Shown here: positions 1-6,530 of the stretch, one piece after another
How the letters are laid out: each line of letters begins with the position of its first letter
Position numbering within the stretch: the first letter of the stretch is position 1
DNA from: Cesiribacter sp.
GTDB lineage: Bacteria; Bacteroidota; Bacteroidia; Cytophagales; Cyclobacteriaceae
Assembly: GCA_030147305.1 (NCBI GenBank)
Contig: JASLAE010000049.1
Location: 1 to 8,793 of the forward strand
DNA: 8,793 nucleotides
Reading direction: 5' to 3'
Position numbers and translations under genes: made by a program
The notes under the pieces: model-generated
Told to the model about the DNA's origin: nothing
What the model saw: the letters and a program-made list of their open reading frames with translations, nothing else
The model's database searches: none

Positions 1-1739
1 TCGCGATATGTTACGCGGTACTCCCGGTTAAATACCCAGCTGCGAATACCTGTGGTAGTATCTTCTTTGATTTTTGCTGCGCTAAGCCCCCTGATGCCCT
101 CCAGCCGCATGGTAACCACCGGCACTTGCTGTATTACCGGGAGATTGTATTGTTGGGTAAGGGTGGCCAACTCGTTAAGCTGGTTGTCCTGTATATCGAA
201 GAGCACCATGTTGGGCTGGTTTTCGCTTCCGGTGAGTTTCAGCTTGTCCAGCAGCATATTCTGCACAAAAAAGAGCATGCAGATCAGTGCCGTGCCCAAT
301 CCGATCGTGGTAACCAGCACGCCCGTCTGGTTATTAGGCCGGTAAAGATTGGCCAGGCTTTGCCGCCAGGTGTACGACCAGCTCACGGGGAAATACCGGC
401 GAACCAGCCAGATCATAAGCGCCGCTATGCCTGCCAACACGATAAATGCGATCAGTATGCCCCCGGTAAACACAAGCGCCTCCACAAACCTGCCCAACTG
501 CAGATAGGAAAAACCTGTAATAAAAAGTAGAATCAGCACAAATACCAGGTACCGTAGCTTGTCTTTTTCCGGATGTTCATAAGACGCCCGCAGGGCAGTA
601 AGCGGAGATACTTTTCTGATGTTAAGCAGCGGGAGCAACCCAAACAAAACGGCCACCACAACCCCTACCAGCATTCCCTGTAAAACTGCAGCCCAAGAGA
701 TGGCTACGGCTACCTCTACCGCCAGGAAGTCTGCAAAGAGTTGCGGTAACAAATATTGCACAGCAGTGCCCAGGGCCGCACCAATAATTGCGCCCAGGAA
801 GCCCATCACGGTTATCTGGATCAGAAATATGGCCAGGGCTGCATTGCCGGAGCCACCGAGGCAGCGTAGAATTGCCACGGAGATCACCTTCTCCTTCATG
901 TAAATATGTACAGAGCTGGCAACACCCAGGCATCCCAGCAGCAGTGCTACAAAAGCAACCAGGTTCAGGAAACCTGTCAGGTCTTTGTAAGCATCCCCCA
1001 GCTCTTCCTGCCGTTCCTCGGCCGTATCGAAGCGCAGTTCTTCTTTATCCAGCCGGGGCTCTATCGTACTTTCTAACAGGGAAGCAAACCTGCTGTCATC
1101 CTCAAATTTATAATACAGCTTATAATTGATGCGACTGCCTTTCTGCAGCAGGCCAGTAGCCTCGAGGTACTGCATGGGAATAAAAACCGGTGGTGCTACC
1201 GAAGTCGCCACGCCAGACTGCCCCGGGACCTTCAGGACACTTCCCTGGATGGAAAATGTTAAATTACCTACTTTAATGGAGTCACCAGGTGCAGCATTGT
1301 ACTGCAATAGCAGGGTGCGCTCGGCCAGCGCCTGTTGTTGGCCTCTAAAATTGATCCCTGCATTGGCAGGGGCTGTTTCGATGGTACCGTAATAAGGATA
1401 ATTGCCCTGCAGCGCCCGTACCTGTACCAGGCGGGAACCGCCATTTTTGGGAAAAAGCACCATAGAGGCAAAGCTCACTTCCTCGGAAGCTTCTGCTCCC
1501 AGAGAATCAAAGAATTGCCGTAACTCCGGACTAAAAGGCTGACTGCTCTCAACCTCTAGATCAGCACCCAATAATTTTTTGGCCTCACCATTCAGCTCCT
1601 GCTGCAGGTTGTTGCCAAAGGAATTAATGGCAACCAGGGCCGCAATGCCCAGCACAATGCTGCTCATGAAAAGCAGCAGACGGTTCTGGTTGCGGCGACT
1701 ATCGCGCCAGGCCATTTTAATTAACCAGGAGAGGGACAT
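1..1739 (-). CDS. ybbP: YbbP-type ABC transporter permease (FtsX family), C-terminus cut by window edge
   Basis: This is the inner-membrane permease of a type VII (MacB/LolCE-like) ABC system and would work with the ATPase encoded just upstream. I translated the minus strand by hand from the ATG at 1739. The frame stays open for 579 codons to the window edge, and a stop codon sits two codons upstream of the ATG. The N-terminus has the W-R-D-S-R motif and a first membrane helix at about residues 21-41. A large extracytoplasmic domain follows (about 42-255). Then comes an FtsX-like block with helices at about 257-279, 301-330 and 348-372, which includes the cytoplasmic ILRCLGGS coupling segment (290-297). 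Further helices lie at about 396-412, 420-446 and 472-492. A second extracytoplasmic domain begins near residue 495. E. coli YbbP is about 800 residues, so roughly 200-270 are probably missing here. The two-FtsX-module layout is what separates YbbP from the shorter LolC/E and MacB. The substrate is unknown. Confidence 0.9.
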   Translation of the reverse strand, partial: MSLSWLIKMAWRDSRRNQNRLLLFMSSIVLGIAALVAINSFGNNLQQELNGEAKKLLGADLEVESSQPFSPELRQFFDSLGAEASEEVSFASMVLFPKNGGSRLVQVRALQGNYPYYGTIETAPANAGINFRGQQQALAERTLLLQYNAAPGDSIKVGNLTFSIQGSVLKVPGQSGVATSVAPPVFIPMQYLEATGLLQKGSRINYKLYYKFEDDSRFASLLESTIEPRLDKEELRFDTAEERQEELGDAYKDLTGFLNLVAFVALLLGCLGVASSVHIYMKEKVISVAILRCLGGSGNAALAIFLIQITVMGFLGAIIGAALGTAVQYLLPQLFADFLAVEVAVAISWAAVLQGMLVGVVVAVLFGLLPLLNIRKVSPLTALRASYEHPEKDKLRYLVFVLILLFITGFSYLQLGRFVEALVFTGGILIAFIVLAGIAALMIWLVRRYFPVSWSYTWRQSLANLYRPNNQTGVLVTTIGLGTALICMLFFVQNMLLDKLKLTGSENQPNMVLFDIQDNQLNELATLTQQYNLPVIQQVPVVTMRLEGIRGLSAAKIKEDTTTGIRSWVFNREYRVTYR

Positions 1740-1901
1740 GGGTTATGTGGAAATGAAAAAATTTAAAAATTTAGTAAACCTGCCTGACAATTGTTAGCGA
1801 CGTTCAGGACCTGATGTTCTTTTTAGCTGAGTGTAGTAGATGAGTTTATCCCAGTGTGTACCCTGCCTTTACAAGGCACAGCCTGATCTCATCATATTCC
1901 C

Positions 1902-2606
1902 CTAAGGCCTTATTTGCATGGTTTCGCTGCCCAGGCTGTCGTAAGCAATTCTACCGCCCCGGATCTGAATGATGCGCCCCGTTTTTTCTGCCAGTTCCAG
2001 GTCGTGTGTTACCACAATCAGGGTAGTACCTGCTTCCAGGTTCAGGTCAAAAATCAGTTGTTCTATATGGGCACCAGTATCTTCGTCGAGGTTGCCGGTT
2101 GGTTCGTCGGCAAAGAGAATTTTAGGCTGGTTAGAGAAGGCACGTGCAATAGATACCCGCTGCTGCTCCCCACCCGAGAGTTGCGTGGGGTAATGATGTT
2201 TACGATCTGCCAGGCCTACTTTATCAAGTAATTCCAGGGCACGTTTGCCAGCGTTCTTTTCTTTCCTCAGTTCCAGGGGCACCATTACGTTCTCGAGCGC
2301 AGTAAGCGTTGGCAGGAGGTTAAAGCTCTGGAAGATAAAGCCTACATGCTGATTGCGTACTTCTGCCCGCTTGTCTTCGCTCAGGTCATCCAGCCGCACG
2401 CCATTCAATACCACAGAACCTGAAGTGGCACGGTCCAGACCGGCGCACAGGCCCAGCAGGGTAGTTTTGCCACTACCAGAAGGACCTACAATGGCGCAGG
2501 TGTCGCCACGCTTTATGGTAAAGTTTACCTCGTCCAGCACTTTTAGCGTGCGCTCCCCGCTGCGATAGGTCTTGCTCAGGTTTATTATGTCCAGTATTGA
2601 ATCCAT
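1902..2606 (-). CDS. ybbA: YbbA/LolD-type ABC transporter ATP-binding protein
   Basis: This 234-residue cytoplasmic ATPase should power the permease encoded downstream. All nucleotide-binding motifs are intact: Walker A GPSGSGKT (41-48), Q-loop Gln93, the LSGGEQQ signature (143-149), Walker B ILFADE with catalytic Glu168, and the switch His201. The ADEPTGNLD stretch and the length fit the MacB/LolD/YbbA group, and the linked long permease points to YbbA. I chose the ATG at 2606; an in-frame TTG at 2621 would add only five residues. No Shine-Dalgarno sequence is clear at either start, which is usual for Bacteroidota. The gene is first in a minus-strand pair, with 162 bases before the permease start and no strong terminator between them, so co-transcription is likely. 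In E. coli the ybbA-ybbP pair also lies head-to-head with tesA, as here. MacB- or LolD-like export of lipoproteins or lipids is possible but unproven. Confidence 0.93.
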   Translation of the reverse strand: MDSILDIINLSKTYRSGERTLKVLDEVNFTIKRGDTCAIVGPSGSGKTTLLGLCAGLDRATSGSVVLNGVRLDDLSEDKRAEVRNQHVGFIFQSFNLLPTLTALENVMVPLELRKEKNAGKRALELLDKVGLADRKHHYPTQLSGGEQQRVSIARAFSNQPKILFADEPTGNLDEDTGAHIEQLIFDLNLEAGTTLIVVTHDLELAEKTGRIIQIRGGRIAYDSLGSETMQIRP

Positions 2607-2663
2607 CCTGTTAATGCCCAATTTTGATTGGTGGGCGTGTTTACTATTTTTATCTCTGTATTT

Positions 2664-2682
2664 AACCCAAGGCGATTGGGTT
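2664..2682. repeat. Inverted repeat AACCCAA-N5-TTGGGTT
   Basis: The arms are 7 bases, perfectly complementary, around the 5-base spacer ggcga. It lies between two divergent genes, so a terminator is not expected there. An operator, or a hairpin in the ybbA or tesA leader, is more plausible. A related CCAAT/ATTGG repeat lies at 2618-2631. Confidence 0.4.
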
Positions 2683-2705
2683 TACGTTATCTATATCTAT
2701 TGAAC

Positions 2706-2719
2706 GCTTAAATTTAAGC
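2706..2719. repeat. Perfect 14-base palindrome, candidate operator
   Basis: The sequence GCTTAAATTTAAGC reads the same on both strands. It lies 52 bases upstream of the tesA start and 100 bases upstream of the ybbA start. That position suits a dimeric regulator, but an AT-rich palindrome of this size can also arise by chance. Confidence 0.3.
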
Positions 2720-2770
2720 CTTCTGATGGCTGTAGCTAACTAAATGTCGTAATTGAAAAATCCATTTCCA

Positions 2771-3481
2771 ATGAAGTTTGGTTTAAGTATATTCTTTTTA
2801 AGTATATGTGCAAGTTTTCTGGCTGGCTGCAGTTCGGGAACTGAACAAAACAACAAGGTTGCTGCCAATAGCACAACAGAAACAGAAGAGCAGGGGGCCG
2901 TTACTACAGAAGAGCGTGAAAAAATAATCCTGTTCTTTGGCAACAGCTTAACGGCTGGCTACGGCTTAGATCCTTCGGAAGCTTTTCCTACCCTCATTCA
3001 GCAAAAGCTCGACTCGGGGGGGTATGATTATAAAGCCGTAAATGCCGGCTTGAGCGGTGAAACAACTGCAGGAGGAAACCAGCGGATAGACTGGGTGCTG
3101 GAGCGCCAGCCGGTAGATATTTTTGTGCTGGAGCTGGGGGCTAACGACGGGCTTAGGGGTGTTGATCCGGCCTCTACACAGCGTAATCTGGAAGAGATGA
3201 TAGAGAAGGTGCGTAAAGTAAATCCCGAGGTGAAAATTATCCTGGCAGGCATGATGGTACCGCCCAGCATGGGGCAAAGTTACAGCAGTGCCTTCAGTAA
3301 AATTTTTCCCGAAGTTGCCAGAAAGAAAGAAGTTGTGTTGCTCCCTTTTCTGCTCCAGGATGTTGCCGGCGAAAGAGAGCTGAACCTGGGTGACGGGGTG
3401 CATCCGAATGCCCGTGGACAGAAGATTCTGGCAAGAAACGTATGGGCCGTATTGGAGGAGATGTTGGATAAACCACAATAG
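2771..3481 (+). CDS. tesA: TesA-like SGNH esterase / lysophospholipase L1, predicted lipoprotein
   Basis: This 236-residue protein should hydrolyse ester or thioester bonds of acyl substrates such as lysophospholipids, at the cell envelope. The N-terminus is a lipoprotein signal: a hydrophobic stretch (residues 3-19) ends in LAGC, placing the lipidated cysteine at 20, followed by a Ser/Thr/Glu-rich linker (21-50). The SGNH blocks are complete: GNSLT with nucleophile Ser59, block II around Gly96 (NAGLSGETT), block III GAND with Asn125, and block V DGVHP with Asp208 and His211. Block I has Asn58 where the family's usual GDS has Asp. I start at ATG 2771 because the signal peptide begins there; a TTG six codons upstream (2753) is unlikely. 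It is divergent from ybbA-ybbP, as in E. coli, where TesA is a free periplasmic enzyme; here it appears membrane-anchored. The family assignment is firm but the true substrate is open. Confidence 0.92.
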   Translation: MKFGLSIFFLSICASFLAGCSSGTEQNNKVAANSTTETEEQGAVTTEEREKIILFFGNSLTAGYGLDPSEAFPTLIQQKLDSGGYDYKAVNAGLSGETTAGGNQRIDWVLERQPVDIFVLELGANDGLRGVDPASTQRNLEEMIEKVRKVNPEVKIILAGMMVPPSMGQSYSSAFSKIFPEVARKKEVVLLPFLLQDVAGERELNLGDGVHPNARGQKILARNVWAVLEEMLDKPQ

Positions 3482-3501
3482 TGGGTTGCATTAATTTTTT
3501 T
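3471..3501 (+). terminator. Weak terminator-like hairpin at the tesA stop
   Basis: AACCAC (3471-3476) can pair with GTGGGTT (3481-3487), leaving one bulged G and an AATA loop. A run of seven T lies at 3495-3501. The stem is short and the T run starts seven bases after it, so it would be leaky at best. The hairpin overlaps the tesA stop codon. Read-through into pncB is quite possible. Confidence 0.25.
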
Positions 3502-3544
3502 GATACAAATTAACTTTCCCTTTCAACTCACCTACTATTTAACC

Positions 3545-4723
3545 ATGCAAGAAATCCCCCGCCTGGCATCGCTCCTGGATAATGACTTTTACAAGTTTAC
3601 CATGCAGCATGGCGTGGTGAAACTTTTTCCGCGCGCAAAAGCACGCTACCAGTTCATTAATCGGGGTAAACACCAGTTCCCGGAGGGTTTTGGTGATGCT
3701 TTGCGACAAGCAGTAGATGCTATGCGTGCGTTGCGTTTAACAACTGAAGAAAAGCATTGGCTGGCATCCACAAGTCCTTACCTGGACCCAACCTACCTGG
3801 ATTTTCTCCAGGGCTACTGCTACGATCCCGCCGAAGTAACGATAAAGCAAAGCGGTAGTGAGCTATTTGTTTCGATAGAAGGGTACTGGTATCGCACTAT
3901 TTTATGGGAGGTGCCGCTGATGGCACTTATCTCCGAGCTTTATTACCCCCTCAACAGGCAGGAACGGGTAAATGACCAGGAAGTGATCCGTATCACCAGG
4001 GAAAAGATAGAAAAGTACGGCGCTATTGGGGTGAAGATTGCAGAATTTGGCACCCGGCGCCGACATTCTTACCGGGTACATCAACAGGTGGTAGAAACCC
4101 TGAAGCAATTTGGTGACGGAAGCTTTGTGGGGACCAGCAATGTACATCTGGCCAGACTCAACGGCGTAAAACCTATAGGCACCCATGCCCACGAATGGTT
4201 TATGTTTCATGCAGCCCGCTATGGCTTTAAAATGGCCAATGTGCTGGGACTGCAGCATTGGGTAGATGTGTACCGGGGCGATCTGGGCATTGCCCTTTCC
4301 GATACCTATACCACCACGGTATTCCTGGAACAGTTCGATAAAATGTTTTCCAAGCTGTTCGATGGGGTACGGCACGATAGTGGCGATCCCGTGGTCTTTG
4401 CCGAACAGACCATCCGGCATTACCAGGGGAAGGGCATAGATCCGCTTTCCAAGACCATAATCTTTTCAGATGCACTTAATTACGATAAAGTAGCCCGTAT
4501 TGCAGAATACTGCCGCAATAAGATTGGTTTCTCTTTTGGCATCGGCACCAACTTTACCAACGATGTTGGTCTGCAGGCCATGAACATGGTGATTAAAATG
4601 ACCGAGACCCAACCCGAAGGGGAGCAGTGGATACCTGTGGTGAAGCTCTCCGACGAAAAAGGAAAGTATACCGGAAAGCCCGAAATGATAGACCTGGCAA
4701 AACGGCTTTTGCAGATCGAGTAG
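3545..4723 (+). CDS. pncB: Nicotinate phosphoribosyltransferase
   Basis: This cytoplasmic enzyme makes nicotinate mononucleotide from nicotinate and PRPP, with ATP hydrolysis, in the Preiss-Handler route to NAD. The 392-residue product matches the length of the E. coli-type PncB (about 400). Recognisable family stretches are LLDNDFYKFTM near the N-terminus (10-20), EFGTRRRHSY (167-176), GTSNVHLA (196-203), GTHAHEW (212-218), RHDSGDP (276-282) and FSDAL (307-311). By comparison with E. coli PncB, His216 in the AHEW motif should be the histidine that is phosphorylated. I start at ATG 3545; a TTG at 3500 would add 15 residues that do not look like the family's N-terminus. The gene lies 63 bases after tesA and only 25 bases before pncA, so pncB and pncA are probably one transcript. 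No NAD-responsive riboswitch or operator is evident. Nothing is missing from the protein. Confidence 0.96.
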   Translation: MQEIPRLASLLDNDFYKFTMQHGVVKLFPRAKARYQFINRGKHQFPEGFGDALRQAVDAMRALRLTTEEKHWLASTSPYLDPTYLDFLQGYCYDPAEVTIKQSGSELFVSIEGYWYRTILWEVPLMALISELYYPLNRQERVNDQEVIRITREKIEKYGAIGVKIAEFGTRRRHSYRVHQQVVETLKQFGDGSFVGTSNVHLARLNGVKPIGTHAHEWFMFHAARYGFKMANVLGLQHWVDVYRGDLGIALSDTYTTTVFLEQFDKMFSKLFDGVRHDSGDPVVFAEQTIRHYQGKGIDPLSKTIIFSDALNYDKVARIAEYCRNKIGFSFGIGTNFTNDVGLQAMNMVIKMTETQPEGEQWIPVVKLSDEKGKYTGKPEMIDLAKRLLQIE

Positions 4724-4748
4724 TTTAAACCCATTCAATCAATAGAGC

Positions 4749-5366
4749 ATGAAAGCCTTACTCCTGATCGACGTACAAAATGATTTTTTACCCGGCGGTT
4801 CACTGGCTGTACCGGAGGGAGATCAGATCATCCCGATTGTTAACCAGCTGCAGCAACACTTCGAGTTGGTCGTAGCTACACAGGACTGGCATCCACCCGG
4901 CCACAAAAGCTTCGCCTCCAGCCACGCCGGCAAACAGCTGTTCGAGCAGATAGACCTGCATGGACTGGAGCAGGTGCTTTGGCCCGACCACTGTGTGCAG
5001 GAGACCGGAGGTGCTGAATTTTCAGGCGCCCTCAATACCCAACGGATAGAGGCGATCTTCCGGAAAGGTACTGATCCGGAAATTGACAGTTATAGTGGAT
5101 TTTACGACAACGGTCACCGGAAATCTACCGCGCTGGCCGAATACCTGCGTGCAAAGGGTGTTACCCAGGTTTACCTGGCAGGCCTGGCGGGCGACTATTG
5201 TGTTTATTTTACGGCCAAAGATGCCTTGCAGGAAGGTTTTAAGGCCTTCATTATCGATGATGCAACCCGACCTATTGACCAGGCAGGATATCAGAAGGCA
5301 AAAGACGATCTCATCGGCAGGGGAGGCAAGATCGTCCAGAGCCAGCAATTAGGGGTGGCACAATAA
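4749..5366 (+). CDS. pncA: Nicotinamidase (pyrazinamidase)
   Basis: The enzyme deamidates nicotinamide to nicotinate, supplying PncB encoded immediately upstream; in this family it typically also cleaves pyrazinamide. The 205-residue protein is an isochorismatase-fold hydrolase with its catalytic triad in place: Asp8 (in LLIDVQNDF), Lys106 (FRKGTDP) and nucleophile Cys151 (AGLAGDYCV). The metal-site residues are Asp46 and His48 (TQDWHPPGH) and His81 (WPDHC). A cis-peptide type LAGLAGDYC segment precedes the nucleophile. Length and motif spacing match E. coli PncA (about 213). The ATG at 4749 is the only sensible start, since the conserved catalytic Asp is seven residues in. The 25-base gap from pncB, with no hairpin, indicates a two-gene salvage operon. 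The downstream oxidoreductase is 40 bases away and may be co-transcribed. Confidence 0.96.
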   Translation: MKALLLIDVQNDFLPGGSLAVPEGDQIIPIVNQLQQHFELVVATQDWHPPGHKSFASSHAGKQLFEQIDLHGLEQVLWPDHCVQETGGAEFSGALNTQRIEAIFRKGTDPEIDSYSGFYDNGHRKSTALAEYLRAKGVTQVYLAGLAGDYCVYFTAKDALQEGFKAFIIDDATRPIDQAGYQKAKDDLIGRGGKIVQSQQLGVAQ

Positions 5367-5406
5367 CCTTTAGCATCAGGAAGGGTTAAGTTCTTAAACC
5401 CTGAAC

Positions 5407-6402
5407 ATGAAGCAGATTGTGCTGGCCAGCAGGCCAAAAGGAAGTGTTACAAAAGAAAATTTTAGATTTCAGGAGATCTCAATTCATGAACCAGGCGAAG
5501 ATGAAGTGCTGCTGCAGCCGCTCTTTTTTTCGGTAGATCCCTACATGCGTGGCCGCATGAATGCTGGTAAGTCTTATGTAGCGCCTTTTGAAGTAGACAA
5601 ACCCATAGCTGGTGGCGCAGTAGCCCGCGTTCTCCTGAGTAGGGATTCACAGCTGCAGGCGGGTGAACTGGTGCTGGGCAGTTTGCCCTGGCAGGAGAAG
5701 AGTGTACTGCCGGCAAAGGAGCTCAGGAAGATTGATGTAAGCCAGGTGCCTGCCTCCTGGTATCTGGGTATTCTGGGCATGCCGGGTCTAACGGCTTATT
5801 TTGGCCTGCTGGACATAGGTAAACCCAAGGCCGGTGAAACTGTGCTGGTTTCGGGCGCTGCCGGGGCTGTTGGAACGGTAGTGGGGCAACTTGCAAAGAT
5901 ACATGGCTGCCGGGTGGTGGGAATTGCCGGTAGCGACGAAAAAGTAAAGCTCCTGCAGGGACAGTTTGGGTATGATGCCGTGATCAACTACAAAACTGCA
6001 ACCAATTTAAAAGAAGCCATCAGGGAAGCCTGCCCCGAGGGTGTTGATGTTTACTTCGATAATGTTGGGGCAGAGATAACCGATGCTGCCATTTCGTGTA
6101 TCAATTTCTTTTCCCGTATTGTGCTGTGTGGCCAAATAGCGCTCTACAACGAAAAAGAAGTATCTACGGGCCCACGTTTTCTGCCCATAATCCTAACCCG
6201 CAGTGCCCTTGTTCAGGGCTTTATAGTCAGTAACTACAGCAAGCGTTTTCCGGAAGCATTCGAAGCAATGGCTGGTTGGGTTAAAGCGGGCAGGCTGCAA
6301 TATAAAGAAACGTTCGTGGAAGGTTTCGATGCCCTGCCAGAGGCTTTTCTTGGGCTGTTCAGTGGAAAAAATATAGGCAAAATGCTGGTAAAGGTGGGCT
6401 AA
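5407..6402 (+). CDS. Zinc-free MDR-family NADP-dependent oxidoreductase (CurA/YncB, LTB4-dehydrogenase type)
   Basis: A 331-residue medium-chain reductase of the leukotriene B4 12-hydroxydehydrogenase / prostaglandin reductase / CurA group. Members reduce the double bond of alpha,beta-unsaturated ketones and aldehydes with NADPH. What shows this: the N-terminal VDPYMRGRM segment (43-51), MPGLTAY (125-131), the nucleotide-binding loop SGAAGAVG (149-156), the NADP-type GIAGSDEK turn (172-179), DVYFDNVG (214-221) and a C-terminal GKNIGKMLVKV (320-330). There are no cysteine/histidine zinc ligands of the classical alcohol dehydrogenases. Length is close to E. coli CurA (345). The start is the ATG at 5407, eight codons before the conserved KGSVTKENF stretch. 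It follows pncA by 40 bases on the same strand. A short inverted repeat (5382-5402) lies just ahead of the start. The physiological substrate cannot be told from sequence; detoxification of reactive enones is a reasonable guess. Confidence 0.9.
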   Translation: MKQIVLASRPKGSVTKENFRFQEISIHEPGEDEVLLQPLFFSVDPYMRGRMNAGKSYVAPFEVDKPIAGGAVARVLLSRDSQLQAGELVLGSLPWQEKSVLPAKELRKIDVSQVPASWYLGILGMPGLTAYFGLLDIGKPKAGETVLVSGAAGAVGTVVGQLAKIHGCRVVGIAGSDEKVKLLQGQFGYDAVINYKTATNLKEAIREACPEGVDVYFDNVGAEITDAAISCINFFSRIVLCGQIALYNEKEVSTGPRFLPIILTRSALVQGFIVSNYSKRFPEAFEAMAGWVKAGRLQYKETFVEGFDALPEAFLGLFSGKNIGKMLVKVG

Positions 6403-6465
6403 CCATAATTGAGCAGCACTTCTGAAGGCTGATGTTCATAGACCGGGTCTGACAGTCCTGAAAAG

Positions 6466-6488
6466 AATACAAATAGTATTTTAAATAC
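6466..6488. repeat. Overlapping AATAC/GTATT inverted repeats upstream of the HAD phosphatase
   Basis: AATAC (6466-6470), GTATTT (6476-6481) and AAATAC (6483-6488) form two overlapping inverted repeats: AATAC-N5-GTATT and the 13-base GTATTT-t-AAATAC. They sit about 45-65 bases before the ATG at 6531 and immediately upstream of the promoter-like TAATTTG. The position would suit an operator, but no regulator is known. Confidence 0.3.
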
Positions 6489-6496
6489 CTATGCTT

Positions 6497-6503
6497 TAAT
6501 TTG
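6497..6503 (+). promoter_or_regulatory. Possible -7 promoter element for the HAD phosphatase gene
   Basis: TAATTTG followed by CC resembles the Bacteroidota -7 element TAnnTTTG, but has one base fewer between TA and TTTG. It lies 27 bases before the start codon. No clear -33 TTTG is found at the expected spacing, so this is a weak call. Confidence 0.25.
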
Positions 6504-6530
6504 CCGCAGACTTTAAAAATTAGGGCATTG

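Larger units (their letters stand above)
2607..2770. promoter_or_regulatory. Divergent intergenic region between ybbA and tesA, rich in inverted repeats
   Basis: The 164 bases between the two divergent starts must hold promoters in both directions. I see no full TAnnTTTG element on either strand. The region contains a CCAAT-tttg-ATTGG inverted repeat (2618-2631), an AACCCAA-N5-TTGGGTT inverted repeat (2664-2682) and the perfect 14-base palindrome GCTTAAATTTAAGC (2706-2719). The first two share a CCCAA(N)GATTGG core spaced about 49 bases apart. Any regulatory role is inference. Confidence 0.5.

Noticed and set aside
126..530. 134-codon plus-strand frame at the left end, with neighbours at 52-345 and 788-1129
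   Set aside because: All are antisense to the continuous minus-strand permease, which has clear membrane helices and FtsX motifs.
1864..1878. Hairpin TGCCTT-tac-AAGGCA in the ybbA-ybbP gap as a terminator
   Set aside because: The stem has only six base pairs with a three-base loop, and no T run follows on either strand.
2607..2621. TTG start at 2621 for the ABC ATPase, adding five residues
   Set aside because: The ATG at 2606 gives the usual N-terminus of this family, and the extra residues resemble nothing conserved.
2753..2770. TTG start at 2753 for the tesA lipoprotein
   Set aside because: The extra KNPFP residues would precede a complete lipoprotein signal that starts at ATG 2771.
2966..3478. 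170-codon open frame on the minus strand opposite tesA
   Set aside because: It is antisense to a gene with intact SGNH motifs and has the composition of a shadow frame.
3500..3544. TTG start at 3500 for pncB, adding 15 residues
   Set aside because: The family N-terminus begins around ATG 3545, and the upstream bases read like a T- and pyrimidine-rich spacer.
3902..4420. 172-codon open frame on the minus strand
   Set aside because: It lies entirely antisense to pncB, whose sequence is strongly conserved, and the translation resembles no known protein.
6440..6450. AGACC-g-GGTCT dyad as a terminator of the oxidoreductase gene
   Set aside because: The loop would be too small for the full stem and no T tract follows.
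6501..6530. TTG start at 6501 for the HAD phosphatase
   Set aside because: The first HAD beta-strand starts a few residues after ATG 6531, and 6501 falls inside a promoter-like TAATTTG.
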